A stretch of 64,000 nt of DNA from Tsuneonella flava (lineage in GTDB: Bacteria; Pseudomonadota; Alphaproteobacteria; Sphingomonadales; Sphingomonadaceae): contig NZ_PHSO01000006.1 of NCBI RefSeq assembly GCF_002870965.1, positions 62,001 to 126,000 on the forward strand, given 5' to 3'. Numbering within the stretch: position 1 is the first letter of the stretch; each line of letters opens with the position of its first letter. The translations under genes were made by a program, and so were the position numbers. Shown here piece by piece: positions 56,920 to 64,000 of this stretch. The notes beneath the pieces are model-generated. The model did not search any database and had not been told where the DNA came from. It saw only the letters and a list, made by a program, of their open reading frames with translations.

Positions 56920-58509
56920 GTGGAAATGGCAGTCGTAGAACTCTCAAGACTCCAGTTCGCATTGACTGCGATGTACCACTTCCTCTTTGTACCCCTTACT
57001 CTTGGTCTTTCCTTTATTCTTGTAATTATGGAAAGTGTATATGTGATGACCAACCGCCCCGTGTGGCGAGACATCACTCGGTTCTGGAGCAAGTTATTCG
57101 GCATCAACTTCGTGCTCGGCGTGGCAACAGGCCTCACCATGGAGTTCGAGTTTGGAACAAACTGGTCTTATTTCAGCCATTATGTCGGAGATATCTTCGG
57201 CGCACCACTGGCTATCGAAGGCCTGATGGCTTTCTTCCTCGAAGCAACGTTCGTGGGCCTGATGTTCTTCGGCTGGGATCGCCTAACGAAGCGCCAGCAC
57301 CTGTTCACGACTTTCATGGTGGCGCTCGGCTCGAACCTTTCAGCTCTGTGGATTCTCGTGGCCAATGGCTGGATGCAGCACCCCACAGGGGCAGAATTCA
57401 ATCCGCAAACAATGCGGATGGAAGTTACCGACTTCATGGCGGTTCTTTTCAACCCGGTAGCACAGGCCAAGTTCGTTCACACGGTCAGCGCGGGCTATGT
57501 TACCGCATCGGTATTCGTACTTGGTGTCAGCGCCTGGTATCTCCTTCGCAATCGCCATGTCGGGCTCGCCAAGCGAAGCTTCGCTGTTGCTGCGGCCTTT
57601 GGTCTGGCATCGTCACTGTCTGCCGTCGTGCTTGGCGACGAGAGCGGTTATGCGCTGACGGAAAACCAGCAAATGAAACTCGCCTCGATCGAAGGTGCTT
57701 GGGAAACCGAGCCAAGCCCTGCAGGCTTGGCAATATTCGGCATTCCATCCAACGAGGGGCGCAAAACCGAATACGAAGTGAAAATCCCCTATGTGCTTGG
57801 CCTGATTGCGACGCGCAGCCTTGACGGAAAAGTGATGGGGATCACGCCTCTGGTCGAACGGGCAGATAACCGCATCCGCAATGGCTTGCCTGCCTATCGC
57901 GCACTGGAAACTCTGAAGAAAAATCCGGACGATCTCGCGGCACGCGAAGTGTTTGAAAAGCACAAATATGATCTCGGGTATGCGCTACTGCTCAAGCGGT
58001 TTGTCGAAGATCCGCTTCAGGCAACCGATGCCGATATTTCGAACGCGGCTTGGAGCACGGTACCCAACGTCCCTGTCTTGTTCTGGCTGTTCCGTATCAT
58101 GGCCGGACTAGGATTTGCATTCATCGCTTTCTTTGCTTTCGCCACCTGGATTTCCACTGCGCGCCGGTTCGATAAGACATGGTTCCTGCGGCTCGCGGTC
58201 TTCGCCATCCCGCTACCCTGGCTGGCAGCGGAAGTTGGCTGGGTCGTAGCCGAATATGGTCGCCAGCCTTGGGCCATCGAAGGCGTGCTGCCGACCTTCC
58301 TGGGCGCTTCGAGCCTGACGGTATCGCAAATCTGGACTACGATCATTGGTTTCACCCTCCTCTATGGGACGCTGGCCGTTATCGAAATCCGCCTTATGAT
58401 TGGCACGATACGGAAAGGACCTGAGCCTTACACGCCGCAACGCGCAGGAAGCGACGCATCAGCTGATCCGAAATCATCCGCCACCATCACCTCTGTTCCC
58501 GCCGAATAA
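56920..58509 (+). CDS. cydA: Cytochrome bd ubiquinol oxidase subunit I
   Basis: A 529-residue catalytic subunit of the high-affinity terminal oxidase bd, inner membrane. Haem ligands fit: His20 (MYHFLFVPLTLG), His187 (FVHTVSAGYV) and Met394 (FRIMAGLGF); GRQPW at 447-451 is the family signature. The quinol loop has ENQQMKLASIEGAWE. The length and long Q-loop place it in the E. coli-like (L) group. GTG 56920 is preferred, being six to seven bases after AGGAGA; ATG 56926 is in frame. Early codons look less GC-rich than in neighbouring genes. Confidence 0.96.
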   Translation: MEMAVVELSRLQFALTAMYHFLFVPLTLGLSFILVIMESVYVMTNRPVWRDITRFWSKLFGINFVLGVATGLTMEFEFGTNWSYFSHYVGDIFGAPLAIEGLMAFFLEATFVGLMFFGWDRLTKRQHLFTTFMVALGSNLSALWILVANGWMQHPTGAEFNPQTMRMEVTDFMAVLFNPVAQAKFVHTVSAGYVTASVFVLGVSAWYLLRNRHVGLAKRSFAVAAAFGLASSLSAVVLGDESGYALTENQQMKLASIEGAWETEPSPAGLAIFGIPSNEGRKTEYEVKIPYVLGLIATRSLDGKVMGITPLVERADNRIRNGLPAYRALETLKKNPDDLAAREVFEKHKYDLGYALLLKRFVEDPLQATDADISNAAWSTVPNVPVLFWLFRIMAGLGFAFIAFFAFATWISTARRFDKTWFLRLAVFAIPLPWLAAEVGWVVAEYGRQPWAIEGVLPTFLGASSLTVSQIWTTIIGFTLLYGTLAVIEIRLMIGTIRKGPEPYTPQRAGSDASADPKSSATITSVPAE

Positions 58510-58529
58510 AGCCACCGAGGAGACTTGTC

Positions 58530-59672
58530 ATGCCACTCGACTACGAAACGCTGCGTGTCATCTGGTGGGCCCTGCTGGGCATTCTGCTGATCGGATTTGC
58601 ACTGACAGACGGGTTCGATCTCGGCGTTGGTACCCTTCTGCCCTTCGTCGCTCGCACCGATGTCGAGCGACGACAGGTCATCAATACGATCGGGGCGACC
58701 TGGGAAGGCAATCAGGTCTGGTTTATTCTCGGCGGCGGGGCAATCTTCGCAGCCTGGCCGTTCGTGTATGCCATCAGCTTCTCCGGCTTTTACCTCGCGA
58801 TGTTCCTCGTGCTGGCGGCACTGATCCTACGGCCGGTGGCCTTCAAGTATCGCTCGAAGAAACCTGACGCCGCCTGGCGTACACGCTGGGACTGGGCCCT
58901 GTTTGTCGGTGGGTTCGTCCCCGCGCTGGTTTTCGGAGTGGCCGTGGGCAACGTCTTGACCGGAGCGCCATTCCGCCTCGATGACAATCTGCGCGCGTTT
59001 TACGAAGGCTCTCTGCTCGGCCTGTTCTCGCCCTTTGCTCTTCTTGCCGGCCTCGTCTCAGTTGCGATGATCGTTCTGCATGGCTCAGGCTGGCTGGCGA
59101 TCAAGCTTACCCACGGGCCGGTGCGCGATCGAGCCATTCGGTTCGGGACATTTGCTGCTATTGCCGCTCTGGTTCTGTATGCGTTGGGCGGAGTTTGGCT
59201 TGCCGTCGGCAATCTGGGCTTCACAACTGTAGGGGCAATCGATCCGAATGGACCGTCCAACCCGCTGATGGCACAAACTGCCAGACAAGCTGGCGCATGG
59301 CTGTCAAATTACTCTGCCTACCCACTCCTCACAATCTTGCCGGCCCTCGGCCTGCTCGGCCCTGTGATCGCTTTGTTCGGCATCCGCAGTAACAAAGACG
59401 CGCTCGTATTTGCCGGTTCGTCTGCCGCTAATGTCGGGATTATCGGGTCGGTTGGCGCCTCCATGTTCCCCTTCATTCTGCCCAGCTCAATCGATCCACA
59501 ATCGAGCCTGACAGTCTGGAACGCCTCTTCCAGCCATCTGACGCTATTTGTTATGCTGCTGGTTACGGCCGTGCTCCTGCCCCTGGTGCTGCTATACACG
59601 GCATGGGCTTACAAGGTGATGTTTGGGCGCGTCAGTGAAGACGAAGTCAAACAGAATCCCGACTTTTACTGA
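58530..59672 (+). CDS. cydB: Cytochrome bd ubiquinol oxidase subunit II
   Basis: A 380-residue membrane subunit of cytochrome bd. The N-terminal YETLRVIWWALLGILLIGFALTDGFDLGVG is the family signature, followed by TWEGNQVWFILGGGAIFAAWP. Eight to nine hydrophobic segments; ends with EDEVKQNPDFY. GAGGAG ribosome-binding site; 20 bases after cydA. Confidence 0.96.
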   Translation: MPLDYETLRVIWWALLGILLIGFALTDGFDLGVGTLLPFVARTDVERRQVINTIGATWEGNQVWFILGGGAIFAAWPFVYAISFSGFYLAMFLVLAALILRPVAFKYRSKKPDAAWRTRWDWALFVGGFVPALVFGVAVGNVLTGAPFRLDDNLRAFYEGSLLGLFSPFALLAGLVSVAMIVLHGSGWLAIKLTHGPVRDRAIRFGTFAAIAALVLYALGGVWLAVGNLGFTTVGAIDPNGPSNPLMAQTARQAGAWLSNYSAYPLLTILPALGLLGPVIALFGIRSNKDALVFAGSSAANVGIIGSVGASMFPFILPSSIDPQSSLTVWNASSSHLTLFVMLLVTAVLLPLVLLYTAWAYKVMFGRVSEDEVKQNPDFY

Positions 59673-59695
59673 TCGGTCTGCGGAAGGATTTTACG

Positions 59696-59806
59696 ATGTG
59701 GTACTTCGCATGGGTTCTCGGTCTTGGGCTTGCAGTGAGTCTGGCTGTGCTCAACGGAATCTGGCACGAATTCCATAGCTTGCCCGGCGAAGATGGTCTG
59801 GACTGA
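59696..59806 (+). CDS. cydX: CydX, small cytochrome bd subunit
   Basis: A 36-residue single-helix protein 23 bases after cydB. It reads MWYFAWVLGLGLAVSLAVLN, then GIWHEFHSLPGEDGLD, and matches the CydX/CbdX pattern MWYFAWxLG...NxxWxE recalled from E. coli and Brucella. GGAAGGATT lies just upstream. CydX stabilises the haems of the CydAB complex. The gene is easily missed because of its size. Confidence 0.93.
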   Translation: MWYFAWVLGLGLAVSLAVLNGIWHEFHSLPGEDGLD

Positions 59807-60206
59807 ATCGACGTTTGAATACTCCTTCTGCCTGCCAAAGTAATACAATGCCGGAAACTATGTTCCCTGAAGCGATTGCAGCGGCCTCCTGATCTTGGAG
59901 AAACTGCCTTCGCTTCAGTCAATGGTTGTGAGGATCTTTACTGTCGGCTCCGACAGGTTGCCGATCGTCTCGAAGTAAACGATGGCACTGGCTCTGATAT
60001 AGTTCATCGTGCCGCCTACCTAAGCGGCGGTCAGCCCCCTCGACAGGACCACAATCAACACACACTGGTATCGATACGTAACTGTTTTCGCAGATAAGCG
60101 GTATCTGCTTCCTATTACCGAGCAGTTGGCGGGCCGAAGCAGACGAAACGGAGGATTCCGCTTACGCCATAGCCCTCTAAATTGGGGCACGAGCGAATGG
60201 CCCCAC
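59807..60206. other. Gene-free junction sequence
   Basis: 400 bases between cydX and the relaxase remnant. No open frame with credible codon use, no tRNA, and no clear inverted repeat or attachment site was found. Probably decayed or rearranged DNA at the boundary of an inserted segment. Confidence 0.45.
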
Positions 60207-60868
60207 TGGAGCGGCGACTATGAGGGCTATGTCGATGCCCATTTCCGCCGGCTGGAGGCGCTGCGCCGGGCGGGCATCCTCGCGCGGGTCAACGCCGACC
60301 AACGGCGCATCCCAGACGATCTCGTCAGCCACGCCACCACCTATGATGGCGGCCGCGACCGCACGGCCAGCGTTCGCGTCCTGTCTTTGGTCGATCTAGG
60401 CAGGCAGATCGGAGCGGAGGGCCCGACCTGGCCAGGCAGGCAGCTGATCCACGGTGATTCAGCCGACCTTGCCCCAACTCTCGCTTCGGCCAGCAGATGC
60501 GCGAGTCGATGGGCCAGCGCAGCGAGCATCATATGGAACAGGGCTACACCACCAGAGCACGGAATGGCCGTATCTTCTTATCGGCGCAATCTGCTCGCCG
60601 TCATGCGCGAGCGCGAAGTTGCCCGCGTCGGCGCGGAGATGATCGAGAACAAGGGCCTGTCGTTCCGAACCGCCACGGACGGCGAGACCATCAGCGGCAA
60701 TTTCACCTGAATCCTGCAGCTATCCAGCGGCAATATCGCCGTGATCGAGAAATCTGATGAGTTCTCGCTAATCCGGTGGCGGCTGGTTATCGACCGCCAG
60801 CTTGGCCGCGAGGGCATCGGCGTCGTGGAGGGCGGATCGATGTCATGCCAGTTGGGAAGAAAGAGGGA
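60207..60868 (+). pseudogene. Remnant of a DUF3363 / VirD2-like conjugative relaxase
   Basis: Broken C-terminal third of a plasmid/ICE relaxase. Frame one gives SGDYEGYVDAHFRRLEALRRAG and RIPDDLVSHATTYD, then VLSLVDLGRQIGAEGPTW. The expected next block appears in another frame (QQMRESMGQRSEHHMEQGYTTRARNGRIFL, about 60488-60580). The first frame resumes with NLLAVMREREVARVGAEM, stops at TGA 60708, and reads through to IAVIEKSDEFSLIRWRLVIDRQLG. At least two frameshifts and one stop show that it is dead. N-terminal catalytic part absent. Confidence 0.75.
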
Positions 60869-60869
60869 A

Positions 60870-62081
60870 TCACGTTGTAACGGTGTTGGCGCATTTTTTG
60901 CTGAGGCGTATCAATCTCTCTTGAAGCAGCACAATCACGGTTGTCGCCATCATGAACCCAGCCGAAGCCCAAAGCACCCCAATCGCCGCTCCGCTATCCA
61001 TCAAGTAGCCGAACAAGAGGGGGCCGATCACGCCGCCTAGGTTGAAGCCGGTTGAAACAATCCCGAAGACTCGTCCTTCGGTTCCAGCCGGGGCCGCTGC
61101 GCGCACCAACATGTCGCGCGACGGTGCGATGCAGCCAGTCAGAAACCCCGCCGAACCGAGCGTCGCGATCAAAGCGATGTCGGCCATCGGAATAAGAGTC
61201 ACGCTGACGATGAGTATTGCGGCCAGAGCAAAAACAGTCGCCCCGACAATACCATGGCGCTCGGTCCGATCCGCGAGGACGCCGCCGACAAGAACTCCGA
61301 ATGCGCTGGCGAACAGAAACGCGGTCAACGCCAGATTGGCGGCTGGCAGGGGCACATCGATTCCTGCAACCAGAGCGGCGACCGAGAACTTCTCTATAGC
61401 TCCTGTGCTGAGATTCAGGAGTAGGAAGAACAGCGTCAATAGCGGTATCGCGCCAAGAGCCGACATCCGAAGCCGAGAGCGAGTTGCTTTCCCGTTGGTG
61501 TGCGTCCTGATTGGCGGCGCCTTAGCTGCGGGCGGCGCCCTGATCACCAGCAGCAGGAGAACAAGCAGCCCCAGCCCGGCGCTGACGATAAAGGCTGCCC
61601 GAATGTCCAGATCGATCGCCAGCCACATCAATATCAGCGGTGCTAGCGCGCTGCCGAGAAATCCTGCGAAGGTATGGATCGAAAAAGCTCGCCCCATTCT
61701 GTCTGGCGCAATGCCGCGTGATAGTAGCGCGTAGTCACACGGATGATAGACGCCATTGGCGACTCCGGCGAGCACCATAGCGATGATCAGCACCCAAAAT
61801 GTTGGCTGAAGGATGAGCAGTGCGAAACTGATGCTGCCAAGCGCAAGTCCGATTTTCAACAACCGCATTGCGCCAAATCGGTCCACTGCATAGCCCAATG
61901 GAGCCTGCACAACGGCGGTCACAATATTAAAAACCGTCAGCGCAATCCCGAGGTCGACGAAACTGACGTTCATGATGGTCGGCAGAAGCGGAAGCAGAGC
62001 CGGGACCGTCATGATGTGGAAATGGCTGACCAGATGGGCGGCGGAGACTTGCCCTAACAACCCGCTTTGTGGAGCCGTCAT
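60870..62081 (-). CDS. MFS transporter
   Basis: A 403-residue, twelve-helix major facilitator transporter. The motif GVANGVYHPCDYALLSRG resembles the NGxYHPxxxAL block of fosmidomycin-resistance-like and related MFS exporters, and RFGAMRLLKIG is the loop 2-3 motif. ATG 62081 overlaps the yggS stop (ATGA), so it is the third gene of the glyA-yggS operon. Its stop lies at the edge of the relaxase remnant. Substrate unknown; efflux of an amino-acid analogue or PLP-directed compound is one reading of the context. Confidence 0.88.
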   Translation of the reverse strand: MTAPQSGLLGQVSAAHLVSHFHIMTVPALLPLLPTIMNVSFVDLGIALTVFNIVTAVVQAPLGYAVDRFGAMRLLKIGLALGSISFALLILQPTFWVLIIAMVLAGVANGVYHPCDYALLSRGIAPDRMGRAFSIHTFAGFLGSALAPLILMWLAIDLDIRAAFIVSAGLGLLVLLLLVIRAPPAAKAPPIRTHTNGKATRSRLRMSALGAIPLLTLFFLLLNLSTGAIEKFSVAALVAGIDVPLPAANLALTAFLFASAFGVLVGGVLADRTERHGIVGATVFALAAILIVSVTLIPMADIALIATLGSAGFLTGCIAPSRDMLVRAAAPAGTEGRVFGIVSTGFNLGGVIGPLLFGYLMDSGAAIGVLWASAGFMMATTVIVLLQERLIRLSKKCANTVTT

Positions 62082-62887
62082 GACGAAGTTTCTGCTTCCT
62101 CCCCTTCCGTGGCCATGCCGGGCCAGTAGAGGGAATCCGGGGTTGGGCGTGGGCCGAATATGGCCTGGCCGACGCGCACGACATCAGCGCCTTCCTCAAT
62201 CGCAACCTCGTAATCCCCGGACATGCCCATGGAAAGCTGCGTCAGGCCGGGATGTACGGCGACCGTCCGCTCTCGCAGATCGCGAAGTAAGCGGAAGCAC
62301 CGGCGCACACGCTCGGTATCCGCGCTTAAAATCGCCAGCGTCATCAGGCCGCGCGGTTTCAGCCGGGGATAGTCCGGCAGGCATTCCACGAAAGAGGGCA
62401 GGTCGTCGGGATGCAGCCCGTATTTGCTGGCCTCGCCGGAGGTGTTCACCTGCACGAACACGTCGAGATCGCGCCGTTGCACGTCGAGCCGGCGGTTCAG
62501 TTCCTTCGCCAGCCGAAGGCTATCAAGCGCGTGAAATTCAGATGCGAAGCGGATGAGGTATTTGACCTTATTGGTCTGAAGGTGGCCGATGATGTTCCAA
62601 CGGATTGCCAAATCGGCCAGCACCTCCTGCTTGTTTCTTGCTTCCTGTAGCTTGTTCTCACCAAAATCCGTGATTCCAGCCGCAAAAGCGTGGCGCAGGA
62701 TATGTGCGGGAACCGTCTTGGTGACGGGCAGCAACCGTACATCGCCGGGCGAACGGCCAGAGCGAAGACAGGCCGCCGCGATACGGTCTTTGACCGTTTG
62801 GAGGTTCGCGGCGAAGGCCTCAGCCGGATGGTCACCGAAACGCGCGATGTCCTCGGGTGAAAGGTCGCTTTTCATCGATGGCGTCAT
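62078..62887 (-). CDS. YggS family PLP-homeostasis protein
   Basis: A 269-residue single-domain alanine-racemase-like TIM barrel that binds pyridoxal phosphate and affects amino-acid and vitamin B6 balance. The PLP lysine is probably Lys57 in LLPVTKTVP. GENKLQEARNK, WNIIGHLQTNKVK, LSMGMSGDYEVAIEEGADVVRVGQAIFGPR are the family blocks. About 40 residues longer than E. coli YggS, mainly at the two ends. It starts 26 bases after glyA; ATG 62887 has a GGGGA site. Confidence 0.93.
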   Translation of the reverse strand: MTPSMKSDLSPEDIARFGDHPAEAFAANLQTVKDRIAAACLRSGRSPGDVRLLPVTKTVPAHILRHAFAAGITDFGENKLQEARNKQEVLADLAIRWNIIGHLQTNKVKYLIRFASEFHALDSLRLAKELNRRLDVQRRDLDVFVQVNTSGEASKYGLHPDDLPSFVECLPDYPRLKPRGLMTLAILSADTERVRRCFRLLRDLRERTVAVHPGLTQLSMGMSGDYEVAIEEGADVVRVGQAIFGPRPTPDSLYWPGMATEGEEAETSS

Positions 62888-62913
62888 ATCAAACGGTCCC
62901 CGGGCTGATGCCG

Positions 62914-64000
62914 TCAGTAAGGCAAAGGAAAGCGATGAACGAGATCGCGAGCCAGCCCGCTGATCCGTTCCCGCTCAGCGTCGAGTGTTCCGGCACGAAC
63001 GGCATGGAGCGTGTCGAGCATCAGCACGGCGATTTGCTTATATTCTTCAGGGCCGAATCCGCGTGACGTTCCCGCCGCGCTGCCAACCCGTATTCCCGAG
63101 GTCACCATGGGTTTTTCAGGGTCATTGGGGATCGCGTTCTTGTTGAGCGTGATCCCCACAGATTCCAGCGCCTGCTCGGCGATGTTGCCCGTGACGCCCA
63201 AGGGGCGAAGATCGACCACCGCTAAATGACAATCGGTGCCGCCGCTGGTGATCGCCAGGCCGCCATCAATCAGCGTTTGCGCCAGAACGCGGCAGTTTTC
63301 GACAACACGCCGCGCGTAGGTCTTGAACGAAGGGTCCAGCGCTTCGCCAAACGCCACGGCTTTAGCCGCGATGATATGCATGAGCGGGCCGCCTTGCAGG
63401 CCGGGGAAGACAGCCGAGTTGATTTTCTTCGCAATCTGCGCGTCATTGGTCAGAACGAACCCGCCGCGCGGACCGCGCAGCGTCTTGTGCGTGGTCGAGG
63501 TGACGACATCGGCGAAAGGGATTGGCGACGGATAGGCATCGCCTGCGACCAGCCCCGCGAAATGCGCCATATCGACCATCAGGATCGCCCCCACTTCATC
63601 CGCGATTGCACGGAAACGGGCGAAATCCAGCGTGCGAGGATAGGCCGACCCGCCCGCGATCAGCAATTCAGGGCGATGTCTTCGCGCCAGGTCCGCCACC
63701 TGGTCCATGTCGATCAGATGGCTGTCAGCGTCGACCCCATAGCTGACGACATCGAACCACCGGCCCGACAGGTTGACGGCGGCGCCATGGGTCAGATGTC
63801 CGCCCGCCTTGAGATCGAGCCCAAGGATCGTGTCGCCAGGCTTCAGTAGAGCGAGAAGCACCGCCTGATTGGCCTGACTGCCCGAATGCGGCTGTACATT
63901 GGCGTAAGTGCTGCCAAAAACCCTGTTCAGGCGTTCGATGGCGAGATCTTCTGCCACATCGACATTGGCGCAACCGCCATAATAGCGCCGATGCGGATAG
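62914..64000 (-). CDS. glyA: Serine hydroxymethyltransferase (partial, 5' end outside window)
   Basis: 362 residues of a PLP enzyme that interconverts serine and glycine with tetrahydrofolate. The window edge cuts before [21 protein letters not shown]. The cofactor lysine lies in [13 protein letters not shown]. Other family blocks: [41 protein letters not shown], and [14 protein letters not shown]. It heads an operon with yggS and an MFS gene; with a relaxase remnant at the far end, this may be an accessory copy rather than the housekeeping glyA. Confidence 0.95.
   Translation of the reverse strand, partial: YPHRRYYGGCANVDVAEDLAIERLNRVFGSTYANVQPHSGSQANQAVLLALLKPGDTILGLDLKAGGHLTHGAAVNLSGRWFDVVSYGVDADSHLIDMDQVADLARRHRPELLIAGGSAYPRTLDFARFRAIADEVGAILMVDMAHFAGLVAGDAYPSPIPFADVVTSTTHKTLRGPRGGFVLTNDAQIAKKINSAVFPGLQGGPLMHIIAAKAVAFGEALDPSFKTYARRVVENCRVLAQTLIDGGLAITSGGTDCHLAVVDLRPLGVTGNIAEQALESVGITLNKNAIPNDPEKPMVTSGIRVGSAAGTSRGFGPEEYKQIAVLMLDTLHAVRAGTLDAERERISGLARDLVHRFPLPY

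Noticed and set aside
60207..60868. An intact hypothetical gene of 194 residues at 60126-60710
   Set aside because: The relaxase-like similarity jumps between frames and continues past the TGA, so it is a decayed fragment and not a gene.

Overview
The window looks like chromosomal DNA of a high-GC alphaproteobacterium, most likely a sphingomonad (Sphingomonadales, possibly Erythrobacteraceae). This is inferred from codon bias, several TonB-dependent receptors with FecI/FecR signalling, the serS-surE-LysM/M23-channel gene order and the many M20/S9/S12 hydrolases; no rRNA is present to prove it. No rRNA, tRNA, CRISPR array or intact insertion sequence was found.

Layout. 1-12.0 kb: a two-partner-secretion / contact-dependent inhibition operon on the minus strand (cdiB, a small unknown gene, a 3126-residue CdiA exoprotein, a candidate immunity gene), with all joints overlapping or nearly so and an AT-rich upstream region. 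12.3-18.2 kb: housekeeping genes serS, surE, an NlpD-like LytM factor, a K+ channel/RCK protein, a DUF1761 membrane protein and rimO. 18.2-20.3 kb: a YjhX (TopAI)-GNAT pair resembling the E. coli yjhX-yjhQ toxin-antitoxin module, then a MarR-GNAT fusion with a perfect 15-bp palindrome at its promoter. 20.6-30.1 kb: SulP transporter, aquaporin, CaiB/BaiF CoA-transferase, FucP-type sugar transporter, malate synthase G and an aldehyde dehydrogenase, with copies of a 123-bp MITE-like repeat around the sugar transporter.

30.3-41.2 kb: a nutrient-scavenging locus. Two TonB-dependent receptors flank a gamma-glutamyltranspeptidase, and an ECF sigma/FecR pair is followed directly by a secreted M20 amidohydrolase. 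One receptor has an STN signalling domain. 41.7-53.6 kb: a second locus of a secreted S9D-type peptidase and TonB receptor, divergent from an S12 (beta-lactamase-fold) hydrolase, DadA-type D-amino-acid dehydrogenase, RidA, SDF-family amino-acid symporter and M20 amidohydrolase. Together these suggest uptake and breakdown of peptides, possibly containing D-amino acids.

53.7-59.8 kb: a complete cytochrome bd module, cydDC divergent from cydABX, including a 36-residue CydX. 59.8-64.0 kb: a decayed relaxase fragment borders a glyA-yggS-MFS operon that runs off the window, suggesting an accessory island carrying a second serine hydroxymethyltransferase.

Functions are assigned from visible motifs and remembered family features; no database search was possible.
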